The notes below the pieces were generated by a model. That model was not told the origin of the DNA and did not search any database. It saw nothing but the letters and a program-made list of their open reading frames with translations. Shown here one piece after another: positions 20,812 through 31,690 of a stretch of DNA of 64,000 bases. A program made the position numbers and the translations under genes. The DNA lies in assembly GCF_009829325.1 (NCBI RefSeq), contig NZ_VUOS01000001.1:62001-126000 (forward strand), given 5' to 3'. This DNA is from Nocardia sp. CY41. Its GTDB lineage: Bacteria; Actinomycetota; Actinomycetes; Mycobacteriales; Mycobacteriaceae. Within the stretch, counting starts at the first letter, position 1, and every line of letters begins with the position of its first letter.

Positions 20812-21010
20812 ATGCGGCATAGATTTACAGGCCGCATAACAGACCAACCGCCCCGGAAGTTGGCTGCCCGGATACCACCGGCCCGTTCACCCCCCAGGTG
20901 GGGTGCCGTGCGTCTTCGCATCGAGCGAAGGCGCGCCCCCTCACCCCAGGCGTCAGGACGCGGCGCGGCTACGGCATCCGCGCGGCCTCGAGAACCGACT
21001 CGGCCGAAGC
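20812..21010 (-). promoter_or_regulatory. Candidate ydaO-yuaA type (c-di-AMP) leader upstream of the RipA-like gene
   Basis: The 423-bp gap 20615-21037 is highly structured on the minus strand. In order it shows GCCGAGTC (20997-21004), GGGGTGA (20941-20947), a perfect hairpin CTTCGC-N5-GCGAAG (20914-20930), a CACCCC/GGGGTG hairpin (20890-20906), and the tail CGGGCAGCCAACTTCCGGGG (20851-20870), which resembles the CCGACAGCUAACUCCGGAGG 3' core of the ydaO aptamer. A further stem ATGCGGC-N12-GCCGCAT (20812-20837) follows. ydaO RNAs commonly control cell-wall hydrolases in actinobacteria. P1 pairing is weak by eye, so this needs a covariance search. Confidence 0.4.
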
Positions 21011-21037
21011 GACTCACCCGAGTGGCGTCGCGCGACC

Positions 21038-24737
<3,700 letters not shown>

Positions 24738-24792
24738 TCGCGCCACCTTCGGCGGCGCGCGTCCGCGCCGCTGAGGTCTAGTGTTCGCGAGA

Positions 24793-24825
24793 ACCCCCGC
24801 ATCGGTGGACCGCCGATGCGGGGGT
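24793..24825 (+). terminator. Hairpin terminator after acn
   Basis: Perfect 13-bp stem (ACCCCCGCATCGG with CCGATGCGGGGGT) and a 7-nt loop, 55 nt after the acn stop, followed by CCGTGTTTCC. It separates acn from acnR, so acnR may rely on readthrough or a promoter close to its start. Confidence 0.8.
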
Positions 24826-24850
24826 CCGTGTTTCCCCACTGGAGGATTCC

Positions 24851-25417
24851 GTGCCCAAGGTCAGTGACGATCACCTCGCCGCCCGGCGCAGCCAGATTCT
24901 CGACGGAGCACGCCGTTGCTTCGCCGAGTACGGCTACGACGGCGCCACGGTGCGCCGCCTCGAGGAGGAGATCGGGCTATCCAGGGGCGCCATTTTCCAC
25001 CACTTCCGCGACAAGGACGCGCTGTTCTTCGCCCTCGCTCAGGAGGACGCCGAACGCATGGCCGACGTCGCGGCCAACCAGGGCATCGTGCAGGTGATGC
25101 GCGACATGCTCGCGCACCCGGAGCAGTTCAACTGGCTCGGTACGCGTCTGGAGATCGCGCGACGGCTGCGCACCGATCCCGAGTTCCGCGCGGGCTGGAC
25201 GCAGCGTTCGGCCGAACTCACCGCCGCCACCCTGGCCCGCCTGGAACGCCGCAAGGCCGCGGGCGCGCTGCGCGACGACGTGCCCACCGATGTCCTGCTC
25301 GGCTACCTGGACCTGGTCCTCGACGGACTCATCGCCCGGATCGCCTCCGGGCACACCAACGAGAACCTCTCGGCCGTGCTGGATTTGGTCGAGGCCTCGG
25401 TCCGTCGCAAGCAGTGA
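24851..25417 (+). CDS. acnR: TetR-family repressor AcnR
   Basis: 188 aa. HTH region RRSQILDGARRCFAEYGYDGATVRRLEEEIGLSRGAIFHHFRDKDALFFALAQEDAERM is the AcnR signature; the C-terminal domain contains the residues (LGTRLEIARRLRTDPEFRAGW) around the citrate-Mg site in the corynebacterial protein. AcnR represses acn and so couples aconitase to citrate and iron status. GTG start follows GGAGG. Its probable operator is seen upstream of acn at 21789-21804. The stop is 1 nt from the stop of the convergent esterase gene. Synteny with Rv1474c. Confidence 0.92.
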   Translation: MPKVSDDHLAARRSQILDGARRCFAEYGYDGATVRRLEEEIGLSRGAIFHHFRDKDALFFALAQEDAERMADVAANQGIVQVMRDMLAHPEQFNWLGTRLEIARRLRTDPEFRAGWTQRSAELTAATLARLERRKAAGALRDDVPTDVLLGYLDLVLDGLIARIASGHTNENLSAVLDLVEASVRRKQ

Positions 25418-25418
25418 G

Positions 25419-26213
25419 TCAGAACGTCGCGTTGATGTACTCCGCCGCGTGGGTGGTCCACAGGACGTCCGTTCCGGGCATGTTCCGTCCGGAATAGCGC
25501 ACGTGCTGCCCGTCGGGCCACGGGGTCAGATAGCCGATGACACCGCGTACCGCGGCGGTGTAGCGCGCGAGGTTCGCGATCGGGTCGCGCAGCAGGACTT
25601 CGAGTAGTTCGGCGAAGATCAGCGGCGCGACGTCGCCGACGCGGGCGCCTTCCACGAAGGAGAACGGCGAGATGCCCACGTCGATGACGCGCAACGGCGA
25701 ATTGCCCGGTGACGCGGTGATGATGTCGCCGGGGTTGGCGTACTCGCGGACCGCCACCGAGGCCGGCCACGCGCCCCGCTGCCCGTGCAAGCCGAATGTG
25801 TTCGCGGGGCAGAGATTCGCCACCGACTGCCCGGCGCGGCGCAGGGGGTTGGCGAGGTTCACCACGAAGGCGATTTCCAGCGGGGTGCCGTCGGTGTTCT
25901 TGTACTTCCCGGACTGGACACCCTCCAGGATGCGGCTGGCGCAGATGCCGCCGAGCGAATAACTCAGCAGACCGCAGACGTTCGGCGAGTCCTGGATCGC
26001 CTGCACCCCTGCGGCGACTCCGAGCCGTACCGAGGTCTCCAGCGAAGGCCCCCACGCCTCCGGTACGGGGCCGACCGAAGCGGGCCAATCCGGTTCGAAG
26101 CAGCTGAACCTGCTGGTGTCGAGTAGTTTCGTGACGTCGTGCAGCATGCCCGCGGGCGTTCCGCCGGAGTTGCGCGGCTCGCCGGTGCCGCGGAGCGTGA
26201 TGATGTCGATCAT
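25419..26213 (-). CDS. Alpha/beta hydrolase, LysB/cutinase-like (PE-PPE hydrolase type)
   Basis: 264 aa from the ATG at 26213, 6 nt after AAGGAGG. The start MIDIITLRGTGEP (a beta strand with RGTGE oxyanion turn), nucleophile elbow S84-Y-S86-L-G, Asp163 (NPGDIITA) and His255 (LWTTHAAEYI) fit the serine-hydrolase triad arrangement of mycobacteriophage lysin B and the related cell-encoded esterases. Lysin B cleaves mycolic acid from arabinogalactan. No signal peptide or transmembrane helix is present, so export would need another route. Not part of the conserved acnR-Rv1473A order; first gene of an accessory insertion. Confidence 0.65.
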   Translation of the reverse strand: MIDIITLRGTGEPRNSGGTPAGMLHDVTKLLDTSRFSCFEPDWPASVGPVPEAWGPSLETSVRLGVAAGVQAIQDSPNVCGLLSYSLGGICASRILEGVQSGKYKNTDGTPLEIAFVVNLANPLRRAGQSVANLCPANTFGLHGQRGAWPASVAVREYANPGDIITASPGNSPLRVIDVGISPFSFVEGARVGDVAPLIFAELLEVLLRDPIANLARYTAAVRGVIGYLTPWPDGQHVRYSGRNMPGTDVLWTTHAAEYINATF

Positions 26214-26374
26214 CGTGTCCTCCTTGCACAACCGCGCCGACCCCTTCGGCACGGAATCTCAAGGTAGACCCGAAGGAGGCGCGCTGACACGAGTATCGGG
26301 CTACCTCACCGGGGCATGAGTTCTCCCATGTAGAGCGCGATTCGGCACGAAGACGGATGCGGGAGCTATCGCGA

Positions 26375-26881
26375 TTACGCGTCCGGTTCCATGCTGCTCA
26401 GCAGGATTCGCGCGATGCGGTCCAGTTCCCGGCGTTCGCTCGCGGTGAGCACCGAAAGCAGCCGGGTCTCGTTCGCGGTGTGCTCGGTGACCACGGTGTC
26501 GACCAGTTCGCGCCCCGGTTCGGTCAGGGCGACGCGCACCGCCCGCCGGTCGTGCGCGTCGGCCACGCGCCGCACCAGGCCCGCCGACTCCAGGCGATCC
26601 AGCCGTCCGGTCATGCCCGCACGCGACAGCATCAACGTGTCGGCGAGGGCCGAGGGGTTGAGCTCGAACGGCTCGCCCGAACGGCGTAGCGCGGCAAGCA
26701 CATCGAACTCGCCGCGTTGCAAGCCGTGCTTGCCGAACACCGCTTCGATCTCCCGCTGGGCCACCACCAGCAGCCGGCCCAGCCGGCCGACCACGGCCAT
26801 CGCCTCGAGATCGAGGTCGGGTCGTTCCCGTTCCCACTGCGCCACGATCGCGTCCACGGCGTCGGTCTTCCGCTCGGTCAT
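26375..26881 (-). CDS. MarR-family regulator
   Basis: 168 aa from the ATG at 26881. The winged helix reads GLQRGEFDVLAALRRSGEPFELNPSALADTLMLSRAGMTGRLDRLESAGLVRRVADAHDRRAVRVALTEPGRELV, a typical MarR core with the DxRR wing tip. The ATG is preceded by TAGAAT (26889-26894) with a 7-nt gap, a leaderless start; an upstream in-frame start at 27094 would overlap the divergent cupin gene and is rejected. It is divergent to the cupin gene and probably controls both. Confidence 0.85.
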   Translation of the reverse strand: MTERKTDAVDAIVAQWERERPDLDLEAMAVVGRLGRLLVVAQREIEAVFGKHGLQRGEFDVLAALRRSGEPFELNPSALADTLMLSRAGMTGRLDRLESAGLVRRVADAHDRRAVRVALTEPGRELVDTVVTEHTANETRLLSVLTASERRELDRIARILLSSMEPDA

Positions 26882-26888
26882 GGACAAG

Positions 26889-26928
26889 ATTCTATTCGGC
26901 AAGATATAGTTTGTTAGCGAATTATCAA
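26889..26928. promoter_or_regulatory. Divergent MarR/cupin promoter region
   Basis: Minus-strand -10 TAGAAT (26889-26894) serves the MarR gene; plus-strand TATAGT (26905-26910) fits the cupin gene. Just downstream, TTGTTA-GCGAAT-TATCAA (26911-26928) is an imperfect inverted repeat (5 of 6 pairs), and CGAATTA recurs at 26933-26939. These AT-rich sites are a plausible MarR operator. Confidence 0.5.
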
Positions 26929-26951
26929 CCATCGAATTAATGGAGCCTGCC

Positions 26952-27455
26952 ATGAGCACTCCCACTGCCCGCAAGGACGTCGCGATCCGCCAGCCGCAGG
27001 ACGCGGAGACTCTGCGCACCACGTCGGTCACCCTGCGCCTGCTGATCGACGCCGAGGAGGCGGGCGGCGGCCTGAGCACACTCGAGGTCAGCATGGATCG
27101 CGGCGCGGACGGCGCGGCGCCGCACTACCACACGCGTTCCGACGAGCTCTTCTACGTCGCCGACGGGGAGCTGCAACTGCTGGCCGGCGACCGGATCGTC
27201 ACCGTCGGCGCGGGCGGGTCGATCGTTGTCCCGAAATTCATGCCGCACGCTTTCGGCGCCGCGGCCGGCAGCACGGCGCGCGTCCTCATCGCGCTCACCC
27301 CGGGCGTGCAGCGATTCGAGTACTTCCGGCTGCTGGAGCGGATCGCCGCGGGAGAATCCACTATGGCCGAGCTCGCCGCCGCGCAGGAAGAGTTCGACAA
27401 CCACTTCGTCGACGCTCCCGCCTGGTGGGCGGAGCGCAACGCGAACCGGGGCTGA
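26952..27455 (+). CDS. Cupin-domain protein
   Basis: 167 aa from the ATG at 26952, 7 nt after GGAG. Cupin motif 1 is PHYHTRSDELFYVADGELQLLAGD (H-x-H with the later Glu) and motif 2 is VPKFMPHAFGAAAG with the third His, so a metal site is likely. Single small-cupin domain of the quercetinase/mannose-isomerase-like type followed by a helical tail of about 50 residues. Its divergent MarR neighbour suggests induction by a small aromatic or lipophilic compound. Substrate unknown. Confidence 0.8.
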   Translation: MSTPTARKDVAIRQPQDAETLRTTSVTLRLLIDAEEAGGGLSTLEVSMDRGADGAAPHYHTRSDELFYVADGELQLLAGDRIVTVGAGGSIVVPKFMPHAFGAAAGSTARVLIALTPGVQRFEYFRLLERIAAGESTMAELAAAQEEFDNHFVDAPAWWAERNANRG

Positions 27456-27769
27456 CTTTCGGCGAAGCTCGGATCCTCGTGCGCGCAACCGGATTCGGGC
27501 AAGCCGATCATGACGCGGTGGAAGACGTGCGCTGTCGTGCGCACCAGGTCGCCACGACCCACCGAGCTGCGCGAATGTACAGATGCACAGCCGCCAATAT
27601 CGGGCTATGGACACCGTCTGCGCACCGCGTGCGATTAGCTCCTTGATTGCGATGGAGGTATTTCCAGCCTACCGGAAAACTTTCGGCGCTCGCCCCTTTT
27701 GGATCGGAATTCGGTTTGCCACGGGCTGGGAAATCTCGCGATCCGAGCCGATAGCGCCCCTCATCGCGA
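27456..27769. other. Non-coding gap upstream of the ATP-grasp cassette
   Basis: About 310 bp without a supported gene. The stretch 27600-27760 is visibly richer in A and T than its neighbours, which fits recent acquisition of the following cassette. A 63-codon reading frame at 27583-27774 has no ribosome-binding site and no recognisable protein pattern. Confidence 0.5.
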
Positions 27770-27775
27770 TATGAT
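27770..27775 (+). promoter_or_regulatory. Probable -10 box of the ATP-grasp cassette
   Basis: TATGAT at 27770-27775 is a good -10 hexamer, 53 nt upstream of the precursor ATG; it is flanked by GCGATATGATCGC, a small inverted repeat. No clear -35 element is seen. Transcription would start near 27782 and include the GGAG site at 27817-27820. Confidence 0.45.
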
Positions 27776-27828
27776 CGCTCACACGCTCGGGGGTCGTGGC
27801 AAATCGTGAGCAGATCGGAGAAACGGCT

Positions 27829-28284
27829 ATGACCGACGCAATCCACCCTCCCGGTTCGACGCCGAAGGCTGACCGTGTTCCTCCGCTCCAGGGTTTGCTG
27901 GTGGGGGAATCCGACCGGCAGATCAGCGTGCGCGTCGCCGAGGGAACGTGGACCTTCAGTCGGTCCGATGTGCTGCGCGTGATCGATTCCGCGGCACCGC
28001 ACGCCGATCAGGACGGCCGCCCGGTGCTGGTGGACATCCGCGCCGGCGCCACCGCCGATTTCACCCGCAGGCTGCGCATCGATCTGGTCGATCGGCCGAT
28101 GACCATTCCGGAGTCACCGTCGGCGGCGCTCGGCGACGAGCAGCTGCGTCAGCTCACCGAAACCTGGGCCGACCGGCTGCAACTCGTCGATTGCCCGGGC
28201 GCGGGCGGAGCGACGTACACCTACTGCCAGACCAAATCGATCAACGGCAGCGACGACGGCATCAACTGCGACAGCCTCGACTGA
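27829..28284 (+). CDS. Putative graspetide (ATP-grasp RiPP) precursor with long leader
   Basis: 151 aa from ATG 27829, 8 nt after GGAG. Residues 1-120 look like a folded leader: a beta-type stretch (LQGLLVGESDRQISVRVAEG), VLVDIRAG, and a helix GDEQLRQLTETWADRL. The last 30 residues change character: after a GAGG hinge comes TYTYCQTKSINGSDDGINC and DSLD, rich in Thr/Ser/Lys acceptors (T129, T131, T135, K136, S138, S141, S149) and Asp donors (D142, D143, D148, D151), with Cys133 and Cys147. This is what an ester/amide-crosslinked core requires. The ATP-grasp gene starts 11 nt later. Not similar to microviridin or other precursors I can recall; a non-RiPP substrate protein remains possible. Confidence 0.65.
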   Translation: MTDAIHPPGSTPKADRVPPLQGLLVGESDRQISVRVAEGTWTFSRSDVLRVIDSAAPHADQDGRPVLVDIRAGATADFTRRLRIDLVDRPMTIPESPSAALGDEQLRQLTETWADRLQLVDCPGAGGATYTYCQTKSINGSDDGINCDSLD

Positions 28285-28295
28285 GCGGCAGGTCG

Positions 28296-29258
28296 ATGGC
28301 CGCACGCCGGCGCGGTTCGGTCCTGATCGTGTCCGAATCCGATGATCTACACGCCACCGCGATGGCGGCGACCCTGCGAGAACACCACGGGCTCGGCCCG
28401 ATCCACCTCGACTTGCGGGATTTCCCCCGGGAGTCCGGCAGCTTCCGGCTGGATCGGCTCGGCACCACGCGGTCGCTGTCGCACCTGATCGGTCTCGACG
28501 ATGTCCGGTCGGTGTGGTGGCGACGACCGCACCCGGCGCGGGTGCCCGCGAGTGTCCGCGCCTCGGACAACGATTTTCGCCAGGCCGAGTGCGACGGATT
28601 CATCCAGGGCCTGCTCTGGTCCATCCCGGCCTACTGGGTCAACGACCCGGGCGCCGACCGCACCGCGGCACGCAAGATCGTGCAACTGGAGACGGCGTTG
28701 CGGGCCGGGTTCGCGGTACCGGAGACGTTGATCACCAATGATCCGGACGAGGCGCGCAGCTTCGTCGAATCCCGGCCCGGCCCCGTCGTTTACAAGCGCA
28801 CGGGCACCAGCCGGGCGGAGTTCGCCGAGACCAGGATCATCTCCAAGGACGATTTCGGCAGACTGGCTGCGATCCGTTCGGCTCCGACCACCTTCCAGGA
28901 CTACGTCGACGCCACCTGCGATCTGCGCGTGGTGTGGGTCGACGGGGTCGAATGGACCGTGCGCATCGACTCGCAGGCGGGCGTCGGCAAGGTCGACTCG
29001 CGCCTGGACACCTCGGTCGATTTCGTGCCCGACCATCTGCCCGCCTCGGTGAGCAAGTCGCTGGCCACGCTGATGGGCGCGCTCGGATTGTCCTTCGGCG
29101 TCCTCGACATTCGGCTCGGCCGCGACGGCGAGTACTACTTCCTCGAGGTCAATCCACAGGGCCAGTTCGCCTACCTGGAGATCAAAACCGGACTGCCGAT
29201 CTTTCGCAGCCTGGCCAACCTGCTGGTGGACGGCGACGGCATGGTGGCGGGCTACTGA
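28296..29258 (+). CDS. ATP-grasp ligase, MvdD/graspetide-synthetase type
   Basis: 320 aa from ATG 28296. The N-terminal half has the VWWRRPHPARVP segment (residues 73-84) found in peptide-maturase ATP-grasp enzymes, then NDPGADRTAARKIVQLETALRAG. ATP-binding features follow: VVYKRTGTS near 165-172, FQDYVDATCDLRVVWVDG (200-217), and the metal-binding end DIRLGRDGEYYFLEVNPQGQF (271-291; Asp271, Glu284, Asn286). The family forms macrolactone or macrolactam bonds between Asp/Glu and Ser/Thr/Lys of a precursor peptide. Co-directional with the precursor, 11-nt gap. No transporter, protease or methyltransferase neighbour is seen, so this is a minimal two-gene cassette. Confidence 0.8.
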   Translation: MAARRRGSVLIVSESDDLHATAMAATLREHHGLGPIHLDLRDFPRESGSFRLDRLGTTRSLSHLIGLDDVRSVWWRRPHPARVPASVRASDNDFRQAECDGFIQGLLWSIPAYWVNDPGADRTAARKIVQLETALRAGFAVPETLITNDPDEARSFVESRPGPVVYKRTGTSRAEFAETRIISKDDFGRLAAIRSAPTTFQDYVDATCDLRVVWVDGVEWTVRIDSQAGVGKVDSRLDTSVDFVPDHLPASVSKSLATLMGALGLSFGVLDIRLGRDGEYYFLEVNPQGQFAYLEIKTGLPIFRSLANLLVDGDGMVAGY

Positions 29259-29579
29259 GCGCAACCGCCCATCGCGCGCCGCAGCCAGCCGAAACCCTGG
29301 TAGCCGAGAGGCATTCACCGCCTCGAGGCCGCACATCTACCGCGCCCGCCCGGGCACGCGCCGACACCGTCACCGGCCTGCCGGGGTTGCTCTTGCGCCC
29401 GCGACCCCGGGCAGAGTCCGCGCCGACCCGCGGGTGGCGGCGATGGCGGTTCCGCAGGAAACGACGGCGGACCATCGTCCACGACAGCGGGCTCCGCACC
29501 GCGAGGCCGCTTCCGTCGGCCACCGGTGTGCACCGTGCGACGGTTGCTCGCGGCGCAAAATCCGCTCGCCGTGACGGCG
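29259..29579. other. Gap between ATP-grasp gene and HTH gene
   Basis: 320 bp of high-GC sequence. Open frames exist on both strands but none has a start site or recognisable protein. No repeat or terminator hairpin is obvious. Confidence 0.5.
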
Positions 29580-29810
29580 CTATTGCCCCTTGCGGCGATT
29601 GGCTCCACCCCTGCTGCGGAGCTGCACATGCGACTCCACCAGCACGTTGTGGATGAAGCCGTAGGAGCGGCCGGTGGACCGCGCCAAGGACCGGATGCTC
29701 GCACCCGCCTCGTATTGCTTCTTCAGCTGGGTTTGTAGGCGGTCGCGTGACTTCCCGGTGACGCGTGTGCCCTTACCCAATGGGGCCTTGCTCTGTGGCC
29801 TGTCGCTCAT
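29580..29810 (-). CDS. Small helix-turn-helix protein (Rv1473A type)
   Basis: 76 aa. LKKQYEAGASIRSLARSTGRSYGFIHNVLVESHVQLRSRGG is a resolvase/Hin-like HTH (the ASIRSLAxxTGRSYGxIHxxL pattern), with basic N- and C-termini. Small DNA-binding proteins of this type are found next to the ABC-F gene Rv1473 in mycobacteria, and here too the gene follows the ABC-F gene on the same strand (81-nt gap). Probable transcription factor; target unknown. Confidence 0.85.
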   Translation of the reverse strand: MSDRPQSKAPLGKGTRVTGKSRDRLQTQLKKQYEAGASIRSLARSTGRSYGFIHNVLVESHVQLRSRGGANRRKGQ

Positions 29811-29891
29811 GGCTTCCTCCGAGTCGCCGAGCAGCGTCTTTCCAGGCTAAGCACTCAGCAGGCCGTGATCAACGGGTTCCTGTGATGAAAC

Positions 29892-31523
29892 TCACGCAAG
29901 CTGAATAAGTTCCAGATATTCGGCCGACCAGTGGTCTTCTGTCCCGTCCGGAAGCAGGATCACGCGTTCCGGAGACAGCGCCTCCGCTGCGCCGGGGTCG
30001 TGGGTCACCAGCACCACCGCGCCCGCGTAAGTGCGCAGGGCGTCGAGCACCTGCTCCCGCGACACCGGGTCGAGGTTGTTCGTCGGCTCGTCCAGCAGCA
30101 GCACGTTCGCCGCCGAGGAGACCAGTCCGGCCAGCGCGAGCCGGGTCTTCTCACCACCCGACAGGGTGCCCGCCGGCTGCTCGAGCTGCGGACCGGAGAA
30201 CATGAAGGCGCCGAGCAGACCGCGCAGATCCTGCTCGCCCGCGTCCGGCGCGGCGTGGCGGATGTTCTCCCACACGGTGGCGTTGTCGTCCAGGGTGTCG
30301 TGCTCCTGAGCGAAGTAGCCGACCTTCAGGCCGTGCCCCGGCACCAGCCCGCCCGCCGTCGGCTGCTCGACGCCGGCCAGCAGGCGCAGCAGTGTCGTCT
30401 TGCCCGCGCCGTTGAGTCCGAGGACGACCACCCGGCTGCCGCGGTCGATCGCGAGGTCGACGCCGGTGAAGATCTCCAACGAGCCGTAGACCTTGGTCAG
30501 GTTCTCGGCCATCAGGGGAGTCTTGCCGCAGGCAGCGGGCTCGGGGAACTTGATCCGGGCGACTTTGTCGGCGACGCGCACGTCGTCGAGCTCGGCCAGC
30601 AGGCGATCGGCGCGCTTGGCCATGTTCTGCGCCGCAGTCGCTTTGGTGGCCTTCGCGCCGAGCTTGGCCGCTTGGGCGCGCAGCGCACTGGCCTTCTTCT
30701 CGGCGTTCGCGCGTTCACGGCGCCTGCGCTGCTCGTCGGTCGCGCGCGCGTCGAGGTACTTCTTCCAGCCCATGTTGTAGACGTCGGCCTCGCCGCGCAC
30801 CGCGTCCAGGAACCACACCTTGTTCACCACGTCGGCGAGCAGGTCGACGTCGTGGCTGATGACGATCAGTCCGCCGTCGTGATTCTGCAGGAAGCCACGC
30901 AGCCAGGTGATCGAGTCGGCGTCGAGATGGTTGGTCGGCTCGTCCAGCAGCAGGATGGTGTCGGAGCGCCCGCCACTGCCGTCGGAAGCGGCGAACAGGA
31001 TGCGCGCCAATTCGATTCGGCGCCGCTGACCACCGGAGAGGGTGCGCAACGGCTGGCCGAGGACCCGGTCGGGCAGGCCGAGGCTGTGGCAGATGCGCGC
31101 GGCCTCGCTCTCGGCGACGTAGCCGCCCAGCGCCGAGAAGCGCTCCTCGAGCCTGCCGTACTTGCGGACGGCCTTCTCGCGCTCCTTGTCGTCGGCGACC
31201 TCGGCCATCAGCGCCTGCTGCTTCTCCATCTCCCGGATCAGCGTGTCCAAGCCGCGGGCGGACAGCACCCGGTCGCGAGCCAGCACGTCCAGATTGCCCT
31301 CGCGCGGATCCTGCGGCAGGTAACCGATGTCGCTGGAGCGAAGGATCTTCCCGGCGTACGGCTCACCCTCACCGGCCAGGATGCGCAGCGTGGTGGTCTT
31401 CCCCGCGCCGTTGCGCCCGACCAGCCCGATCCGGTCGCCCGCCTGCACCCGCAGCGCCGGTCCCGGAGCGGACAGCAGGGTGCGGACTCCGGCCCGGACC
31501 TCCAGGTCGGTCGCGGTGATCAC
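29892..31523 (-). CDS. ABC-F family ATPase (Rv1473 type)
   Basis: 543 aa from the GTG at 31523 after GAGGAG. Two ABC domains: Walker A GRNGAGKTT and signature LSGGQRRRIELAR with DEPTNHLD in the first; Walker A GLNGAGKTT, signature LSGGEKTRLAL and DEPTNNLD in the second. No transmembrane domain. The linker (residues about 250-310) is the Lys/Arg/Ala-rich P-site-tRNA interaction motif region. ABC-F proteins act on the ribosome, either in translation or in antibiotic protection; Rv1473 is annotated as macrolide-related. An in-frame ATG 21 codons upstream is less likely because it lacks a ribosome site. Confidence 0.93.
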   Translation of the reverse strand: MITATDLEVRAGVRTLLSAPGPALRVQAGDRIGLVGRNGAGKTTTLRILAGEGEPYAGKILRSSDIGYLPQDPREGNLDVLARDRVLSARGLDTLIREMEKQQALMAEVADDKEREKAVRKYGRLEERFSALGGYVAESEAARICHSLGLPDRVLGQPLRTLSGGQRRRIELARILFAASDGSGGRSDTILLLDEPTNHLDADSITWLRGFLQNHDGGLIVISHDVDLLADVVNKVWFLDAVRGEADVYNMGWKKYLDARATDEQRRRRERANAEKKASALRAQAAKLGAKATKATAAQNMAKRADRLLAELDDVRVADKVARIKFPEPAACGKTPLMAENLTKVYGSLEIFTGVDLAIDRGSRVVVLGLNGAGKTTLLRLLAGVEQPTAGGLVPGHGLKVGYFAQEHDTLDDNATVWENIRHAAPDAGEQDLRGLLGAFMFSGPQLEQPAGTLSGGEKTRLALAGLVSSAANVLLLDEPTNNLDPVSREQVLDALRTYAGAVVLVTHDPGAAEALSPERVILLPDGTEDHWSAEYLELIQLA

Positions 31524-31690
31524 AAACTTCTCCTCGCGGATCGTGGTGCTGGACGCGTGCTCGATTGTGCGACCCGACGCGCACAAGAACCACCGATTTT
31601 ACCTGGGGCCGGTGGTGCTGCCCCATCCCAGCTCCCCGCATGTGACGGCGGTAACGGCACGTCCGATCGGCTGCGCTAGCGTGCGATGCC

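Noticed and set aside
27583..27774. A 63-codon frame upstream of the ATP-grasp cassette, considered as a small peptide gene
   Set aside because: No ribosome-binding site, mixed composition, and its end overlaps the likely -10 box of the cassette.
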